Shown here in pieces: positions 1-7,714 of a DNA stretch of 64,000 nucleotides. Numbering within the stretch: the first letter of the stretch is position 1; every line of letters starts with the position of its first letter. A program made the position numbers and the translations under genes. The DNA is taken from IMG/VR virus record IMGVR_UViG_3300005534_000001, positions 1 through 64,000 of that record; one strand, 5' to 3'. The DNA comes from a virus. The notes beneath the pieces are model-generated. The model was given only the letters and a program-made list of their open reading frames with translations, did not search any database and had not been told where the DNA came from.

Positions 1-430
1 TCTCTACTCGTTCTATGGCCTTGTCCGGTTCGCCGTGGCACTCCAATACGATTCCACGGCAATCTACGAAGGCACCATAGGATTCAACGCGAAAATTAAA
101 CTTGCCATATCCCCTTGGCAATCCCATGCGTTCCTGATTTTCCCAGAGAGCCTGCGAGACGGCACACGTATTGCAGTTGTGGCCCTCCCCGCGCCTAATG
201 CAATCGGCAGTTATTGGGATGGCAAAGAGCCGATGCGTCTTGAGCAGGGCGATTCTGGCCTTGGCCGCACTCCACATAGATCCTAACGTCTCAGTCGTTC
301 GCCGTGGGCCTATTTCTACGCCAGCGAGTACGCCATCTCTGTACATGGCGATTCGATATTGCCAGAACTTGCGCTCGTCGCCGTATTCAATCCTGCTAGG
401 CAGTACTTTGAATTTTATATCGTCGCCCAT
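1..430 (-). CDS. Hypothetical protein, 3' end off the window
   Basis: Reading leftward from an ATG at 430 the frame stays open for 143 codons to the window edge, so the gene is truncated by the window, not broken. An AGAAGGAG ribosome site sits six bases before the ATG. The residues include a small Cys cluster (C78, C87, C90 region, pattern CNTC), which could bind zinc. No family recognised. It is the last visible gene of the long leftward operon. Confidence 0.7.
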   Translation of the reverse strand, partial: MGDDIKFKVLPSRIEYGDERKFWQYRIAMYRDGVLAGVEIGPRRTTETLGSMWSAAKARIALLKTHRLFAIPITADCIRRGEGHNCNTCAVSQALWENQERMGLPRGYGKFNFRVESYGAFVDCRGIVLECHGEPDKAIERVE

Positions 431-500
431 TGCTTCTCCTTCTGAAAGTGTCCGCGCCGTGGTCTTGGAGGACAACGGCGCGATTGGCTCGCGCTGTTTA

Positions 501-1214
501 TCACGGCGCGGACTCTGTTTGATCTTCGCCGGTTACGGCATCCAACTTGCCCAGCCACACGTTGAGCGTGTCCAGAAATTCATTGAGGTCGTACTTCTGT
601 TGCTCTTGGCCTTTGAGCGAATCAGTTAAGTCTCTCAGGAACATCGTGTCAATGCCCATGAGTTGCTTGCGCAAATCGGCATAGGTGTCAATCTGGAGCG
701 CCTGGATACGCAGACCTAACTTGATTGCCTCAATTCCTGAGAAATGGAAGCCACGCTTGATGAACTTACGCAGACGGTACAACGAGCAAATCGGATATTC
801 GGCTTTGATGTTGAAGACTAACCGGCGCTGGGCCAAGTGTTGGAAGAAATCTTTGCCAAAGATAAATCCGTCATTCCAATCCAATCCACCCTGGCAGATT
901 GTGAAATCAAATCCTTCAAGGACTTCTGCTGGGGTGCGGAGAACGCACTTAATTAACTGGACGCGATGGCCATCTAAAACGACCGAACACGCGGAATCGG
1001 TATGGACTGTTTTCTCGTCTTGCGGACAGGCCAGCAATGCTTGATCGAGGACTTTCTTGTTCGGAAAGAAAAGGTCGAAGTCATTGATTCGCGCTGAAGA
1101 GAACACGCTGGTTATTGCACCGCCAGCCAAGAAAGCCCCATTGTGCTCCATGAGTGAACGGACTGTTGGCCCCATTTGATCTTTGAGAAATGATAATTCT
1201 CGGTAATAGTTCAT
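501..1214 (-). CDS. Nucleotidyltransferase-fold protein
   Basis: 237 aa. Near residues 28-46 it has the Pol-beta-type nucleotidyltransferase signature: a GG pair (FLAGGAI) followed by an acidic DFDLFF strand, as in phage relatives of poly(A)/CCA-adding enzymes. The partner acidic residue further on is less clear. The start at 1214 is chosen because its ATG overlaps the stop of the upstream gene (ATGA); an in-frame codon seven residues earlier would lose that coupling. Substrate unknown; it could act on a nucleotide, an RNA end or a protein. Another, unrelated, nucleotidyltransferase-like gene lies at 40279. Confidence 0.7.
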   Translation of the reverse strand: MNYYRELSFLKDQMGPTVRSLMEHNGAFLAGGAITSVFSSARINDFDLFFPNKKVLDQALLACPQDEKTVHTDSACSVVLDGHRVQLIKCVLRTPAEVLEGFDFTICQGGLDWNDGFIFGKDFFQHLAQRRLVFNIKAEYPICSLYRLRKFIKRGFHFSGIEAIKLGLRIQALQIDTYADLRKQLMGIDTMFLRDLTDSLKGQEQQKYDLNEFLDTLNVWLGKLDAVTGEDQTESAP

Positions 1215-1423
1215 GCAGCCTCCACATGTTTGCAATGCTTACCGCAGCATTTCTGGCAACGGCCATTAACGCACCGTGCGGCTTTCGGCGCGGGCCCTCC
1301 GCACTGGTTACAATGCCTCTCACGCAGGCAAGCTGTACAGGAAATACCATGCGGGTATGGCTTACGCTGATCCGCGCTGAGTTTCAGTAGAGCGCCAAGC
1401 GGGAATACCCATTCGTTTCTCAT
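1211..1423 (-). CDS. Cys-rich zinc-binding-like miniprotein
   Basis: 70 aa with about ten cysteines in the C-terminal half arranged as CTAC, CNQC, CQKCC and CKH, the look of two compact zinc knuckles. Its ATG overlaps the previous stop (ATGA at 1420-1423) and its own stop overlaps the next start, so it is translationally coupled on both sides. Function unknown; DNA, RNA or protein binding is the usual role of such folds. Confidence 0.65.
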   Translation of the reverse strand: MRNEWVFPLGALLKLSADQRKPYPHGISCTACLRERHCNQCGGPAPKAARCVNGRCQKCCGKHCKHVEAA

Positions 1424-1716
1424 ATACTCCCAGTCTCATAAAACTTCTGGAGAAATGGCAACAAATACCCGACCTGTTCCCGTGTTAGGTGCATCCGCGT
1501 GTTGCACTGAAAATTCTCCGGCACATTGACAGGCTTCCATCCTTCACCCGGAATCAGGGCTCTGGGGTCTGCCTTCTCGCACCCCAGCCAGATAGCATTC
1601 TCGGTTGCTAGGCTGCTGGCCTGAATAGTGCATTGGACTTGGTTGAAATCGCGGAATTTAACCAGCGCAAATCCGCGATTCGTTTTCGTGACTTCAAATT
1701 CCATTTCAGTTTTCAT
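1420..1716 (-). CDS. Hypothetical protein
   Basis: 98 aa from the ATG at 1716, which overlaps the stop of the 57-aa gene upstream (ATGA). A longer reading from 1812 would run over that gene in another frame and is less likely. Mixed alpha/beta composition with a C-terminal LTREQVGYLLPFLQKFYETG helix. No family recognised. Confidence 0.65.
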   Translation of the reverse strand: MKTEMEFEVTKTNRGFALVKFRDFNQVQCTIQASSLATENAIWLGCEKADPRALIPGEGWKPVNVPENFQCNTRMHLTREQVGYLLPFLQKFYETGSI

Positions 1717-1886
1717 GAGTATGATTCTCCAGATTCCAGCCATTCTCCGCCACATCCGTAATGAGTTCCACCTTCGTTCGTGCCTGGATAGTCGCTTCTT
1801 TCGCGGCCACACGCTGAACAGCGCCAGATGATCTGCAAATCGTGTTGTCGGGCCTCATCGGAATAACGGTAATCATCGTATCCCAT
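1713..1886 (-). CDS. Small zinc-ribbon-like protein
   Basis: 57 aa. A CSACG knuckle at residues 23-27 and a CGGEW at 45-49 give a C-x2-C ... C pattern. Its ATG overlaps the stop of the upstream gene in TAATG and its stop overlaps the next ATG, which supports this frame over two competing frames. Function unknown. Confidence 0.6.
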   Translation of the reverse strand: MGYDDYRYSDEARQHDLQIIWRCSACGRERSDYPGTNEGGTHYGCGGEWLESGESYS

Positions 1887-2035
1887 TACCGCCTCACTCT
1901 CTTCCGCATCGCGGCAAGGAAAACAGCGGCATCATGACGTGTGGAAAATTCAAAGGTCATACGTTCGGCGCAACCGCCTCGAATGGTGACTATGGTGTTT
2001 TTGGTCTGATATGCAGTGTGGGTTGAAACGCTCAT
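1886..2035 (-). CDS. Small hypothetical protein, first gene of a promoter-proximal unit
   Basis: 49 aa, basic C-terminus (MRKRVRR). A strong GGAGG site lies 9 bases before the ATG at 2035, and a near-consensus promoter lies just upstream (2064-2091). Nothing in the sequence suggests a specific function. Confidence 0.6.
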   Translation of the reverse strand: MSVSTHTAYQTKNTIVTIRGGCAERMTFEFSTRHDAAVFLAAMRKRVRR

Positions 2036-2063
2036 TCTCAACGTCCTCCAAGACGATGGCTAA

Positions 2064-2091
2064 ATAATACTCTGCCAATTGATTATGTCAA
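2064..2091 (-). promoter_or_regulatory. Sigma70-like promoter
   Basis: On the minus strand: TTGACA (6/6), 16-bp spacer, TATTAT (5/6). It overlaps the last bases of the HNH gene upstream and should give a 20-nt leader carrying GGAGG for the gene at 2035. One of the best promoter matches in the window. Confidence 0.7.
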
Positions 2092-2624
2092 CAAAAATCG
2101 GCTAAAAAATCTTCCTCTGGAATCACCGCTTTCACGGTCTCTTTCGCTTGCTTCTGCCGTGAATTCCACGCGCCTGCCGCTAATTTTGTGCATTTCTCCA
2201 ATCGGCCCATCACGTCCGTTACTGGAGTGTTACCGAACTTTGCCGCGAAGGTCATCATGAGGCCGTTGAAGAACCTGAACTCTTCTCTAGTCATACGCCC
2301 TTTGATATTGTTGCACTCAGCGCATGGGACGCCTAGGTTGTCAAGGCCGGCGCTCCCGCCTCTATGGAGAGGTACGCAGTGGTCTACTGCGCAGCCTAAT
2401 AGGTCTATGGGTTTGGTGCAATATTCGCAGCAGATGACTCCGAATTCACCGCCGAAAATCTTCAGCACCCATTCCCCTAATTGCTTCTGATTGAACGGCA
2501 ACGGAATAGCCTGACGCCTGACTCGTCCTGCATTGCGACCTGACTTCCATTTCTTCTCAGACGTTCGCCGGCGCATCCCGCTGTAGATGTTGGCTACTCG
2601 CTTTTCGAATTGTTCACTTGGCAT
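2088..2624 (-). CDS. HNH endonuclease
   Basis: About 178 aa. The core has CCEYC, then VDHCVPLHRGG, then LDNLGVPCAECNNIKG: two CxxC zinc knuckles around the His-Asn-His metal-finger nuclease centre (DH, H, N). A basic N-terminus (RRRTSEKKWKSGRNAGRVRR) suggests DNA binding. The start at 2624 has GGAGAGG upstream; an ATG at 2651 is possible. In phages such genes are packaging-associated nickases or free-standing homing nucleases; here it sits among small early genes, so its role is open. Confidence 0.8.
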   Translation of the reverse strand: MPSEQFEKRVANIYSGMRRRTSEKKWKSGRNAGRVRRQAIPLPFNQKQLGEWVLKIFGGEFGVICCEYCTKPIDLLGCAVDHCVPLHRGGSAGLDNLGVPCAECNNIKGRMTREEFRFFNGLMMTFAAKFGNTPVTDVMGRLEKCTKLAAGAWNSRQKQAKETVKAVIPEEDFLADFC

Positions 2625-2823
2625 CTTCTTTTGCCTCTCCAATCGCATCATGTAGCAATCTCATGGCGCTCGTAATCTTTATGAACATCCAATAAGGTAT
2701 CAGCACAGCGGCAGGCTCCGGCACATTTCTGTAATGCACGATCTGGGCGCAGTCCAGAGACTTAAGCCGCTTGCGGTTCATCGCGTTCAGATCGGCAATG
2801 CCGATGTGCTTTTCGCGGATCAT
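2614..2823 (-). CDS. Small protein, weak Phd/YefM antitoxin resemblance
   Basis: 69 aa from the ATG at 2823, which overlaps the upstream stop (ATGA). The middle segment HYRNVPEPAAVLIPYWMF resembles the beta-strand of Phd/YefM antitoxins (repeated 'R..PvAVLIp' pattern), but the N-terminal part does not match well and there is no toxin partner next to it. Low-certainty assignment. Confidence 0.5.
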   Translation of the reverse strand: MIREKHIGIADLNAMNRKRLKSLDCAQIVHYRNVPEPAAVLIPYWMFIKITSAMRLLHDAIGEAKEDAK

Positions 2824-3170
2824 GGTTTTTTCCAATCAGGAAACGGGATTTCATCTTCACGCTTCCACCAGCGTACCCGTAATCCCCTGAATCCCGGTAT
2901 CGGTTCAGCGATTGTACAGGCCACTGCATTACCTTCGCGGCAAATGATAAATCCTTCTGCTGGATGCTCTACGCGAGTAACAGGAGCCCAGCCACGCAAC
3001 CTGCCATGAGCGACAACATAGAATCGGTCTCCCGGTTTCATACTTCTTGCCAGAGAGTGCCCCGTATACCATCCCCACTCTTCGCCAGTCGGAGGATCGC
3101 CAGCGGCATCGCCTTCGGCTATCCACTCATTCCAGAAGTCTTTCGGGCAAGTTCCTACTAAATCGCTCAT
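2820..3170 (-). CDS. Hypothetical protein, PUA/EVE-like barrel suspected
   Basis: 116 aa, rich in Trp. The segment PGDRFYVVAHGRLRGWAPVTRV looks like the beta-barrel core of PUA/ASCH/EVE-type proteins, which read modified or structured nucleic acid. Coupled by ATGA to the ASCH-type frame upstream, which fits a shared theme, but the family call is inference. Confidence 0.55.
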   Translation of the reverse strand: MSDLVGTCPKDFWNEWIAEGDAAGDPPTGEEWGWYTGHSLARSMKPGDRFYVVAHGRLRGWAPVTRVEHPAEGFIICREGNAVACTIAEPIPGFRGLRVRWWKREDEIPFPDWKKP

Positions 3171-3448
3171 TTCTTCTCTCCTAGAAACTTCCAGTGAATG
3201 ATATCTCCCACAAACGGCAAGCGGCCTTCCCAGAATTGCATCATTTCGGCGAAGGTTTCAAAGCCGTCCGCGAATGCTAGAGAATCCTTCTCATCTGCCG
3301 ATAGGTCGTTGCCGTCGATGGTGATGCTTGGGAATAAACAGCCCTTGGCCAGCACGCCAGTACCGACAGGTGGCCGCAGTTCAATCTTAATCTCTTCCAA
3401 CTTCACGCACTCAGTATTGAAGATCCGCTTGCAGTTCTTCGTTCGCAT
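3167..3448 (-). CDS. ASCH-domain protein, C-terminal frame of a split gene
   Basis: 93 aa. It begins MRTKNCKRI and ends with DGFETFAEMMQFWEG and a HWKF strand, the C-terminal two thirds of a phage ASCH protein. The expected N-terminal third lies directly upstream in another frame (3411-3575). The two join without gap or excess if one T of the CTTT at about 3455-3458 is skipped. So this is half of one frameshifted or recoded gene; a separate internal start at 3448 has no good ribosome site. Confidence 0.7.
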   Translation of the reverse strand: MRTKNCKRIFNTECVKLEEIKIELRPPVGTGVLAKGCLFPSITIDGNDLSADEKDSLAFADGFETFAEMMQFWEGRLPFVGDIIHWKFLGEKK

Positions 3449-3575
3449 CCCTGTAAAGATGATAGAGTTTGTCGCCCACTTTCCATTGTCGCTTGCGCTT
3501 GTCCCTGATCGTGTGGCGCTTACGACCGCTGCGAATGTGAGGATCGAATTGGAGTTTAAAGCTTAGGGCTGGCAT
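3411..3575 (-). CDS. ASCH-domain protein, N-terminal frame of a split gene
   Basis: 54 aa from the ATG at 3575. It carries the hallmark N-terminus of phage ASCH proteins: MPALSFK, then IRSGRKRHTIRDKRKR and KVGDKLYHL. After the CTT codon the frame leaves the family pattern and soon stops (3411). The frame of 3167-3448 continues it as TGMRTK. ASCH domains bind RNA or modified nucleotides. The start overlaps the end of the DUF5131 gene by 13 bases. Confidence 0.7.
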   Translation of the reverse strand: MPALSFKLQFDPHIRSGRKRHTIRDKRKRQWKVGDKLYHLYRDANEELQADLQY

Positions 3576-4576
3576 TTATCCTCTGGGTATTCGCGGATTC
3601 TTAAATCCTGCGGCCATTCCGACATGTCTCCGCCCTTTTTATCTACGAGGTGCTTGCGAAAATATCCTTTACCCGTATCGAGCATTCCCGTACTACGAGG
3701 CCAGTGCTGGTTAGGACCAGTTATGCCACTCGTTACAACATGCGCACCCATCTGCTTAACAAATACTGAAACCTTAGCCACTTGGCATTGATCTACTATG
3801 CTACGCATCGCCTCTACATTCATTGGCCTTGCCTTGGGGCCACTCTCGCCGCCTACTACGACCCAGGAAATTCCCCGCAAGTCTATCGTGTGCTCCGCCA
3901 ACATCGGCTCATCCGATAGCCATTTCATTCCCCAGTTGGTTTCGCGCATGTAGGGCAAAGTCCAATCCGCGCTTGGTTGATCTTCGATTGAGCAGCCGAG
4001 GTGTATATGTTCTCCAATTCCGTAACTGTGTAATTGACCGCCTTCGTCCAGCATTCTCGCAATATTCAACCCGTTATTGAAAACGGATGCACTCACTTTG
4101 TTTCCCCGCACGAGTTGTCGCATGGCTTCCGCAATTCTCTTTGGGGTCTCCACAGAGTTAATGTAATCACGCTGGATATCGGGTCGCTTGGTCAACGATT
4201 GGAAGGTATGCTGCGGACAAAGCAGCATCACGGAAAATCCAAGGTCTACCCATTCCCGCTTAGCGTTCGGATGGAATAGATCAGACATTGAGTTAACGAA
4301 TATCATTGTAGGTTTTTTCTTCCGCAACGGGTCAAGCAGGTGATCTTCGGAGAAGTCAACCTTACCAGTCCAATGAGCTGACGCTCCTTGGATAATAACT
4401 AGCCCTTCGTAGGGCAACCCAGGCCCACAGAATCGTCCGCCTGTATCGCGAGCGTAACAATGGCGACATCCCTCCCTCAGAACCGGCTTACCGTTTGGTC
4501 CTGGCATTGTGGCCAGTGAACAGCCACGCAGGAAATTCCATGTGAACTCGGTCCATTCGATTGAAGTGTTCCCCAT
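3563..4576 (-). CDS. DUF5131 (phage Gp37/Gp68 family) protein
   Basis: 337 aa. It opens with TSIEWTEFTWNFLRGC, followed by CRHCYA, the family signature near the N-terminus, and later carries FVNSMSDLFHP, TKRP, SIEDQPSADW and GGESGPKARPMN, all in family order. The family is widespread in phages and often described as TIM-barrel, radical-SAM-related by its Cys motif; the reaction is not established. Full length for the family. Its ATG directly follows the stop of the 59-aa gene. Confidence 0.85.
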   Translation of the reverse strand: MGNTSIEWTEFTWNFLRGCSLATMPGPNGKPVLREGCRHCYARDTGGRFCGPGLPYEGLVIIQGASAHWTGKVDFSEDHLLDPLRKKKPTMIFVNSMSDLFHPNAKREWVDLGFSVMLLCPQHTFQSLTKRPDIQRDYINSVETPKRIAEAMRQLVRGNKVSASVFNNGLNIARMLDEGGQLHSYGIGEHIHLGCSIEDQPSADWTLPYMRETNWGMKWLSDEPMLAEHTIDLRGISWVVVGGESGPKARPMNVEAMRSIVDQCQVAKVSVFVKQMGAHVVTSGITGPNQHWPRSTGMLDTGKGYFRKHLVDKKGGDMSEWPQDLRIREYPEDKCQP

Positions 4577-4756
4577 TTACCCCATCCCCCTAATCGCATC
4601 CTGAATCTCTTGGCACGATCTTGTCAATGATTCTGTTGCCGCTTCGTCGCGTTCACTATCGGACTTTACGAGAATATCTTGCGCGTCTTTCATGTGCTCT
4701 CTGGCCTTGCTCAGATGTTCCTTAGCGAGTCGGCGCTGTAGTTTTGTCAGGATCAT
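4577..4756 (-). CDS. Small helical hypothetical protein
   Basis: 59 aa, charged and predicted helical (QRRLAKEHLSKAREHMKDA). ATG at 4756 overlaps the stop of the J-domain gene (ATGA). No family recognised. Confidence 0.65.
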   Translation of the reverse strand: MILTKLQRRLAKEHLSKAREHMKDAQDILVKSDSERDEAATESLTRSCQEIQDAIRGMG

Positions 4757-5415
4757 CCAAACAACTCCCGCTTGGCATTGTGACGCGCTTCTGTGATTTG
4801 CCTAAATGTGTCTGCATTACCGCCGTAATCGGGATGGTGCTTTTTCACCAGATCGCGGTAGGCGCTTTCAATCTTTTCTAGATTGACCTGTTCTGTTTCT
4901 CCGAATCCGAGATGGTATCTCCACGAGCCGCTCGCTTGTTCTGGAAGTGCAGCGAATCCAAGGAACGCACGGTTTAGGATTTCAGCACCTCCATGTCGCT
5001 CTATGGCTCGCATCGCCTCAAGTGTGGCCGCAATCGCAGCAAGATTATCGGCCACATTGGTATAGCGGTCAATCGCCATGCAGCGCTGCTGATTACCGTC
5101 CATCCAGTAAACTGCCGCCCCTGGATCTGATGGCTCTTTCCCGCTTCGCGGCATACCGTCAAGTTTCGGCTCAACGTTTGTCGAAACGACAACCGAACTG
5201 GTATTCACGCACATCATGTCCAACTGCTGAAGCAATCGCTTAACCGAATCGGCAGTAGTAACCGGATTAGTGACCGTGTATCTGTCCTGAGTATTTGGAG
5301 ACGTGTGCCGGTACTTAGTTTCCTTGCGGCTGAATCTTCCATTCACTCGTTGCGCTAAAGATGTGCGCTTCCATCCATCCGGCCAGCACAGAGGGTAACT
5401 CTGTTTGTTGTTCAT
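4753..5415 (-). CDS. J-domain protein
   Basis: 220 aa. The C-terminal 55 residues form a J domain: AYRDLVKKHHPDYGG carries the invariant HPD that stimulates DnaK ATPase, followed by a helix with FRQITEA. The N-terminal part opens with YPLCWPDGWKRT, a pattern of phage proteins in which a J domain is fused behind a short unknown domain. The start at 5415 has an AGGAAGG site and overlaps the upstream stop (ATGA). It probably recruits host DnaK. A GroES-like gene lies in the late operon at 53462. Confidence 0.8.
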   Translation of the reverse strand: MNNKQSYPLCWPDGWKRTSLAQRVNGRFSRKETKYRHTSPNTQDRYTVTNPVTTADSVKRLLQQLDMMCVNTSSVVVSTNVEPKLDGMPRSGKEPSDPGAAVYWMDGNQQRCMAIDRYTNVADNLAAIAATLEAMRAIERHGGAEILNRAFLGFAALPEQASGSWRYHLGFGETEQVNLEKIESAYRDLVKKHHPDYGGNADTFRQITEARHNAKRELFG

Positions 5416-5627
5416 TGCGCCTTCCTGTTCATTCTCGGATAGCCGCGCCACATTACAGTGCGGTCTCTTTCGGAAACGACAACACGCGAGTTGACTGGAA
5501 ATTCTGGCTTCACTAATCCAGAGCGGCCTTCGCGCAAACATTCAAACGCTTCGCCGTCATTCTCGTAAACTAGGTCGCCTTCGTTGTACCACTTGTTCGG
5601 TACCCATGCTGCTAGTTTGTCGGTCAC
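5412..5627 (-). CDS. Small protein, possible carbohydrate-binding-module-like fold
   Basis: 71 aa. WVPNKWYNEGDLVYENDGEA recalls the Trp/Tyr/Gly-Asp pattern of CBM5/12-type chitin-binding strands, but the module is short and the context (early operon, no signal peptide) does not support an extracellular role. Coupled by ATGA on both sides. Confidence 0.5.
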   Translation of the reverse strand: MTDKLAAWVPNKWYNEGDLVYENDGEAFECLREGRSGLVKPEFPVNSRVVVSERDRTVMWRGYPRMNRKAQ

Positions 5628-5851
5628 GTCAGCCTACTTTCAGGAGGTGGAGGAAGCGTACGCTCCAGTGCTTCTTTGAGAATCCAGAAGTCCACCGCTG
5701 ATACTTCGAACTCATCCCCATCTATCACATCGCAGTCTGTAAATATCGCCTGCCCAGATCCTGCCCCGCCAAGATAGAATTGGCAGTCATGAATCACATA
5801 CCCGCTGTATTCTGGATTGTCCGCATTTCTCCACCAGATCGCGGCATACAC
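5624..5851 (-). CDS. Hypothetical protein
   Basis: 75 aa, acidic, beta-rich, with a PPPP stretch before the C-terminus. No motif recognised. Its stop overlaps the next start (ATGA at 5624-5627). About 59 bases of non-coding sequence separate it from the gene upstream. Confidence 0.6.
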   Translation of the reverse strand: MYAAIWWRNADNPEYSGYVIHDCQFYLGGAGSGQAIFTDCDVIDGDEFEVSAVDFWILKEALERTLPPPPESRLT

Positions 5852-5910
5852 TTCGCTATCATCTGGCGGTAATTACTCGGCGGTCTTGTTCCAGGTGATC
5901 TCGCTGACTT

Positions 5911-6108
5911 TCACTTTATCCTCTTCTCTTCGGCCTGCAATCCCATGATCGTTTCGCCCCGCGATTCATTGTCGGCATTAATGCACCGTGCGCCAAGTTT
6001 ATAGATCGTATCGGGCACGAGTTTATGTAACAACACGATTCTTGTTCCATCATCGGCAGTCAGCCAGAATGCGGCCTTCTCAACGTATGCTGGTATCGCT
6101 CGTTTCAT
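5911..6108 (-). CDS. Hypothetical protein
   Basis: 65 aa with a beta-type core (AAFWLTADDGTRIVLL). No family recognised. Coupled to the 55-aa gene upstream by an ATGA overlap. Confidence 0.6.
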   Translation of the reverse strand: MKRAIPAYVEKAAFWLTADDGTRIVLLHKLVPDTIYKLGARCINADNESRGETIMGLQAEEKRIK

Positions 6109-6272
6109 TCCGGCGCTTTCACTGGCAACGCTTCAATCTGTTGGTCTTTCACTGCTTCATAACACCCAGGAACCGATAACACATGAAGCCAGCAAATCCA
6201 TTGACCACCGCCAATGTAATAGCCTGCCGTCATTGGACAATCTTTATCGGCGCTGCAAAGTCTCGCGTTCAT
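6105..6272 (-). CDS. Small Cys-containing hypothetical protein
   Basis: 55 aa from the ATG at 6272, chosen because it overlaps the upstream stop (ATGA); a longer frame from 6335 would overlap that gene. Cysteines at LCSADKDCP, WICWLH and PGCY could hold a metal. Function unknown. Confidence 0.6.
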   Translation of the reverse strand: MNARLCSADKDCPMTAGYYIGGGQWICWLHVLSVPGCYEAVKDQQIEALPVKAPE

Positions 6273-6520
6273 TTCGTGGCCTTCGTCACATAGAAATTCT
6301 CCAGCATCTTTCGGCCCCGTGGAGTTGTAATACATTCCAACGGATGCCCCATAAATACGAGCACTTCCCCGCCTGCTGTTCGGAGGAATGTGGCCTTGGT
6401 TCTACCGCCGTTATTGTCGGCATATTGCAACGCCTTGTACGATGCGCTATGTTCGCCAACTATATTGGCCATACGCTCAACTGTTGCCAAATCCATTTCG
6501 CAGGTGATGTAGTCTTTCAT
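6269..6520 (-). CDS. Hypothetical protein
   Basis: 83 aa, mixed fold, no recognised motif. Both ends are ATGA-coupled to neighbours, consistent with a genuine operon member. Confidence 0.6.
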   Translation of the reverse strand: MKDYITCEMDLATVERMANIVGEHSASYKALQYADNNGGRTKATFLRTAGGEVLVFMGHPLECITTPRGRKMLENFYVTKATK

Positions 6521-6903
6521 TTCGCCGCCTTCACACTTGCCCGCTCAAGCCATTCATCCAGCGCATCGCGGAGCTTCTCGACTTGCTTACGCGTAAGAAT
6601 TACTGAATCCTCCGCTTCGAACATACTCACGCGTAGCCACGGATACCACTTACCGTTCTCTGGCCTATCGTCTCGCCCGTCTCTTGTGATGTGGTCTGGA
6701 ATAGCTGCTAACCCGAAAATACCTCCGCGCTTGTCTTTGTCGGACGGCAGGACTCCGCTGTGCTGATATTCAATCGGGGCACTGCCGCAGGTACAGGGCT
6801 TAGAATTGTCTTGCTCGTACACTCCACGCCGAACCTTGCGAATGCGCTTGCAACGCGGCAAGTGATCACACCCGAAATCGAAGATGCTGCAATAGATGCT
6901 CAC
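6517..6903 (-). CDS. Hypothetical protein, GTG start
   Basis: 128 aa starting at a GTG (6903) that overlaps the stop of the HTH gene (GTGA). Two Cys groups (CSIFDFGCDHLPRC and CTCG) may bind zinc; the C-terminal LTRKQVEKLRDALDEWLE is a clear amphipathic helix. A longer ATG frame from 6972 would overlap the HTH gene by 70 bases and is rejected. Confidence 0.6.
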   Translation of the reverse strand: MSIYCSIFDFGCDHLPRCKRIRKVRRGVYEQDNSKPCTCGSAPIEYQHSGVLPSDKDKRGGIFGLAAIPDHITRDGRDDRPENGKWYPWLRVSMFEAEDSVILTRKQVEKLRDALDEWLERASVKAAK

Positions 6904-7136
6904 TGTGCCGCCTTGATGATTTGAGCGACCAGAAAATCGCTGATACTCCGGCGCTGCTTGGCAACATCGCACAGGTATTGCTTACTGATCCCTAATTGTT
7001 GGGCTAGTACAGTAGCGTTGCCGTGGATTTGTTCGGCCTCTCCAGCAAGAGCGGCAGCTAATTCGGAAGATGCTATCCGTTCCTGTTTGCGTAAATTGGC
7101 AAGCCGCTGCGCTCTTCGACGTAATTGTTTAATCAT
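6900..7136 (-). CDS. Small helix-turn-helix DNA-binding protein
   Basis: 78 aa. A basic N-terminal helix (MIKQLRRRAQRLANLRKQ) precedes a Cro/CI-type HTH: ATVLAQQLGISKQYLCDVAK. First gene after a promoter whose -10 box ends only nine bases before the ATG, with no ribosome site, so it is probably read from a leaderless transcript. Likely a regulator of this part of the early operon; target unknown. Confidence 0.7.
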   Translation of the reverse strand: MIKQLRRRAQRLANLRKQERIASSELAAALAGEAEQIHGNATVLAQQLGISKQYLCDVAKQRRSISDFLVAQIIKAAQ

Positions 7137-7145
7137 AGATACTAC

Positions 7146-7175
7146 ACGATAAGCGGATTGCCGTATTTATGTCAA
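7146..7175 (-). promoter_or_regulatory. Sigma70-like promoter, leaderless start
   Basis: Minus strand TTGACA (6/6), 18-bp spacer, TATCGT (4/6), ending nine bases before the ATG of the HTH gene. The -35 overlaps the stop region of the gene upstream. Confidence 0.5.
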
Positions 7176-7414
7176 GGACTATTTCGAACCGGCAAAACGT
7201 ACCCATGGACATGCGGAATCCCAGCCAATTGTTCATCCCTGTATTCGACAAACGTAAGATGTGCTCGGCCTGGAGAGCCATTTGGCATCACTGGAATCTT
7301 GCAGCCATTAGGACACTTTGCGAGTCCCGGCGTTCCCATTTCATTTCCGCAGTACCGGCCTGAGACGATCAAGCGTTGACAGCAAGAGAGACGGAATATG
7401 GCGGCCATGCTCAT
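7172..7414 (-). CDS. Cys-containing hypothetical protein
   Basis: 80 aa. Two cysteine pairs (CC early, CPNGC later) suggest a metal site. Start ATG at 7414 overlaps the upstream TAA (TAATG). No family recognised; last gene before the promoter at 7146-7175. Confidence 0.55.
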   Translation of the reverse strand: MSMAAIFRLSCCQRLIVSGRYCGNEMGTPGLAKCPNGCKIPVMPNGSPGRAHLTFVEYRDEQLAGIPHVHGYVLPVRNSP

Positions 7415-7710
7415 TAAGTCACCAGTCCGCGCTCTCTGGAAATCTGTAGGTACTTCTCAATCTTGGCCGACTTCTCGAAATATGCTTCAGCCAATTCGTC
7501 CTGTGTTGCAATTGGAATCAGTTTACGGCCTTCGAGAATGGTGACCACTGAGCGCAGATCGTTTATCTCGGCCATGAGTCGTTGAAGATTGTTCTCTGTA
7601 TGCCCCTCTTGGATTTCGTCGTCTCCGAACTGGAGCAACTTTAAAACTCGGTGCTGAACTTCGGAGCACTCTTCAGCGAGTTTCAGGAATATGTGTTCTT
7701 TGGTGGTCAT
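7414..7710 (-). CDS. MazG-like nucleotide pyrophosphohydrolase-type protein
   Basis: 98 aa, all helical. LAEECSEVQH is followed about 35 residues later by MAEINDLRSV, matching the ExxE ... ExxD metal-binding helices of MazG/dUTPase-like NTP pyrophosphohydrolases. Such phage enzymes clean or alter the nucleotide pool or ppGpp. It lies four bases below the DnaB gene, consistent with a DNA-metabolism role. Short for the family, so activity is not certain. Confidence 0.6.
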   Translation of the reverse strand: MTTKEHIFLKLAEECSEVQHRVLKLLQFGDDEIQEGHTENNLQRLMAEINDLRSVVTILEGRKLIPIATQDELAEAYFEKSAKIEKYLQISRERGLVT

Positions 7711-7714
7711 CGTT

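Noticed and set aside
171-629. Plus-strand frame of 152 codons at the left end
   Set aside because: It runs opposite to the minus-strand gene 1-430, which has a ribosome site and an unbroken frame to the edge, and to the nucleotidyltransferase gene. No ribosome site of its own.
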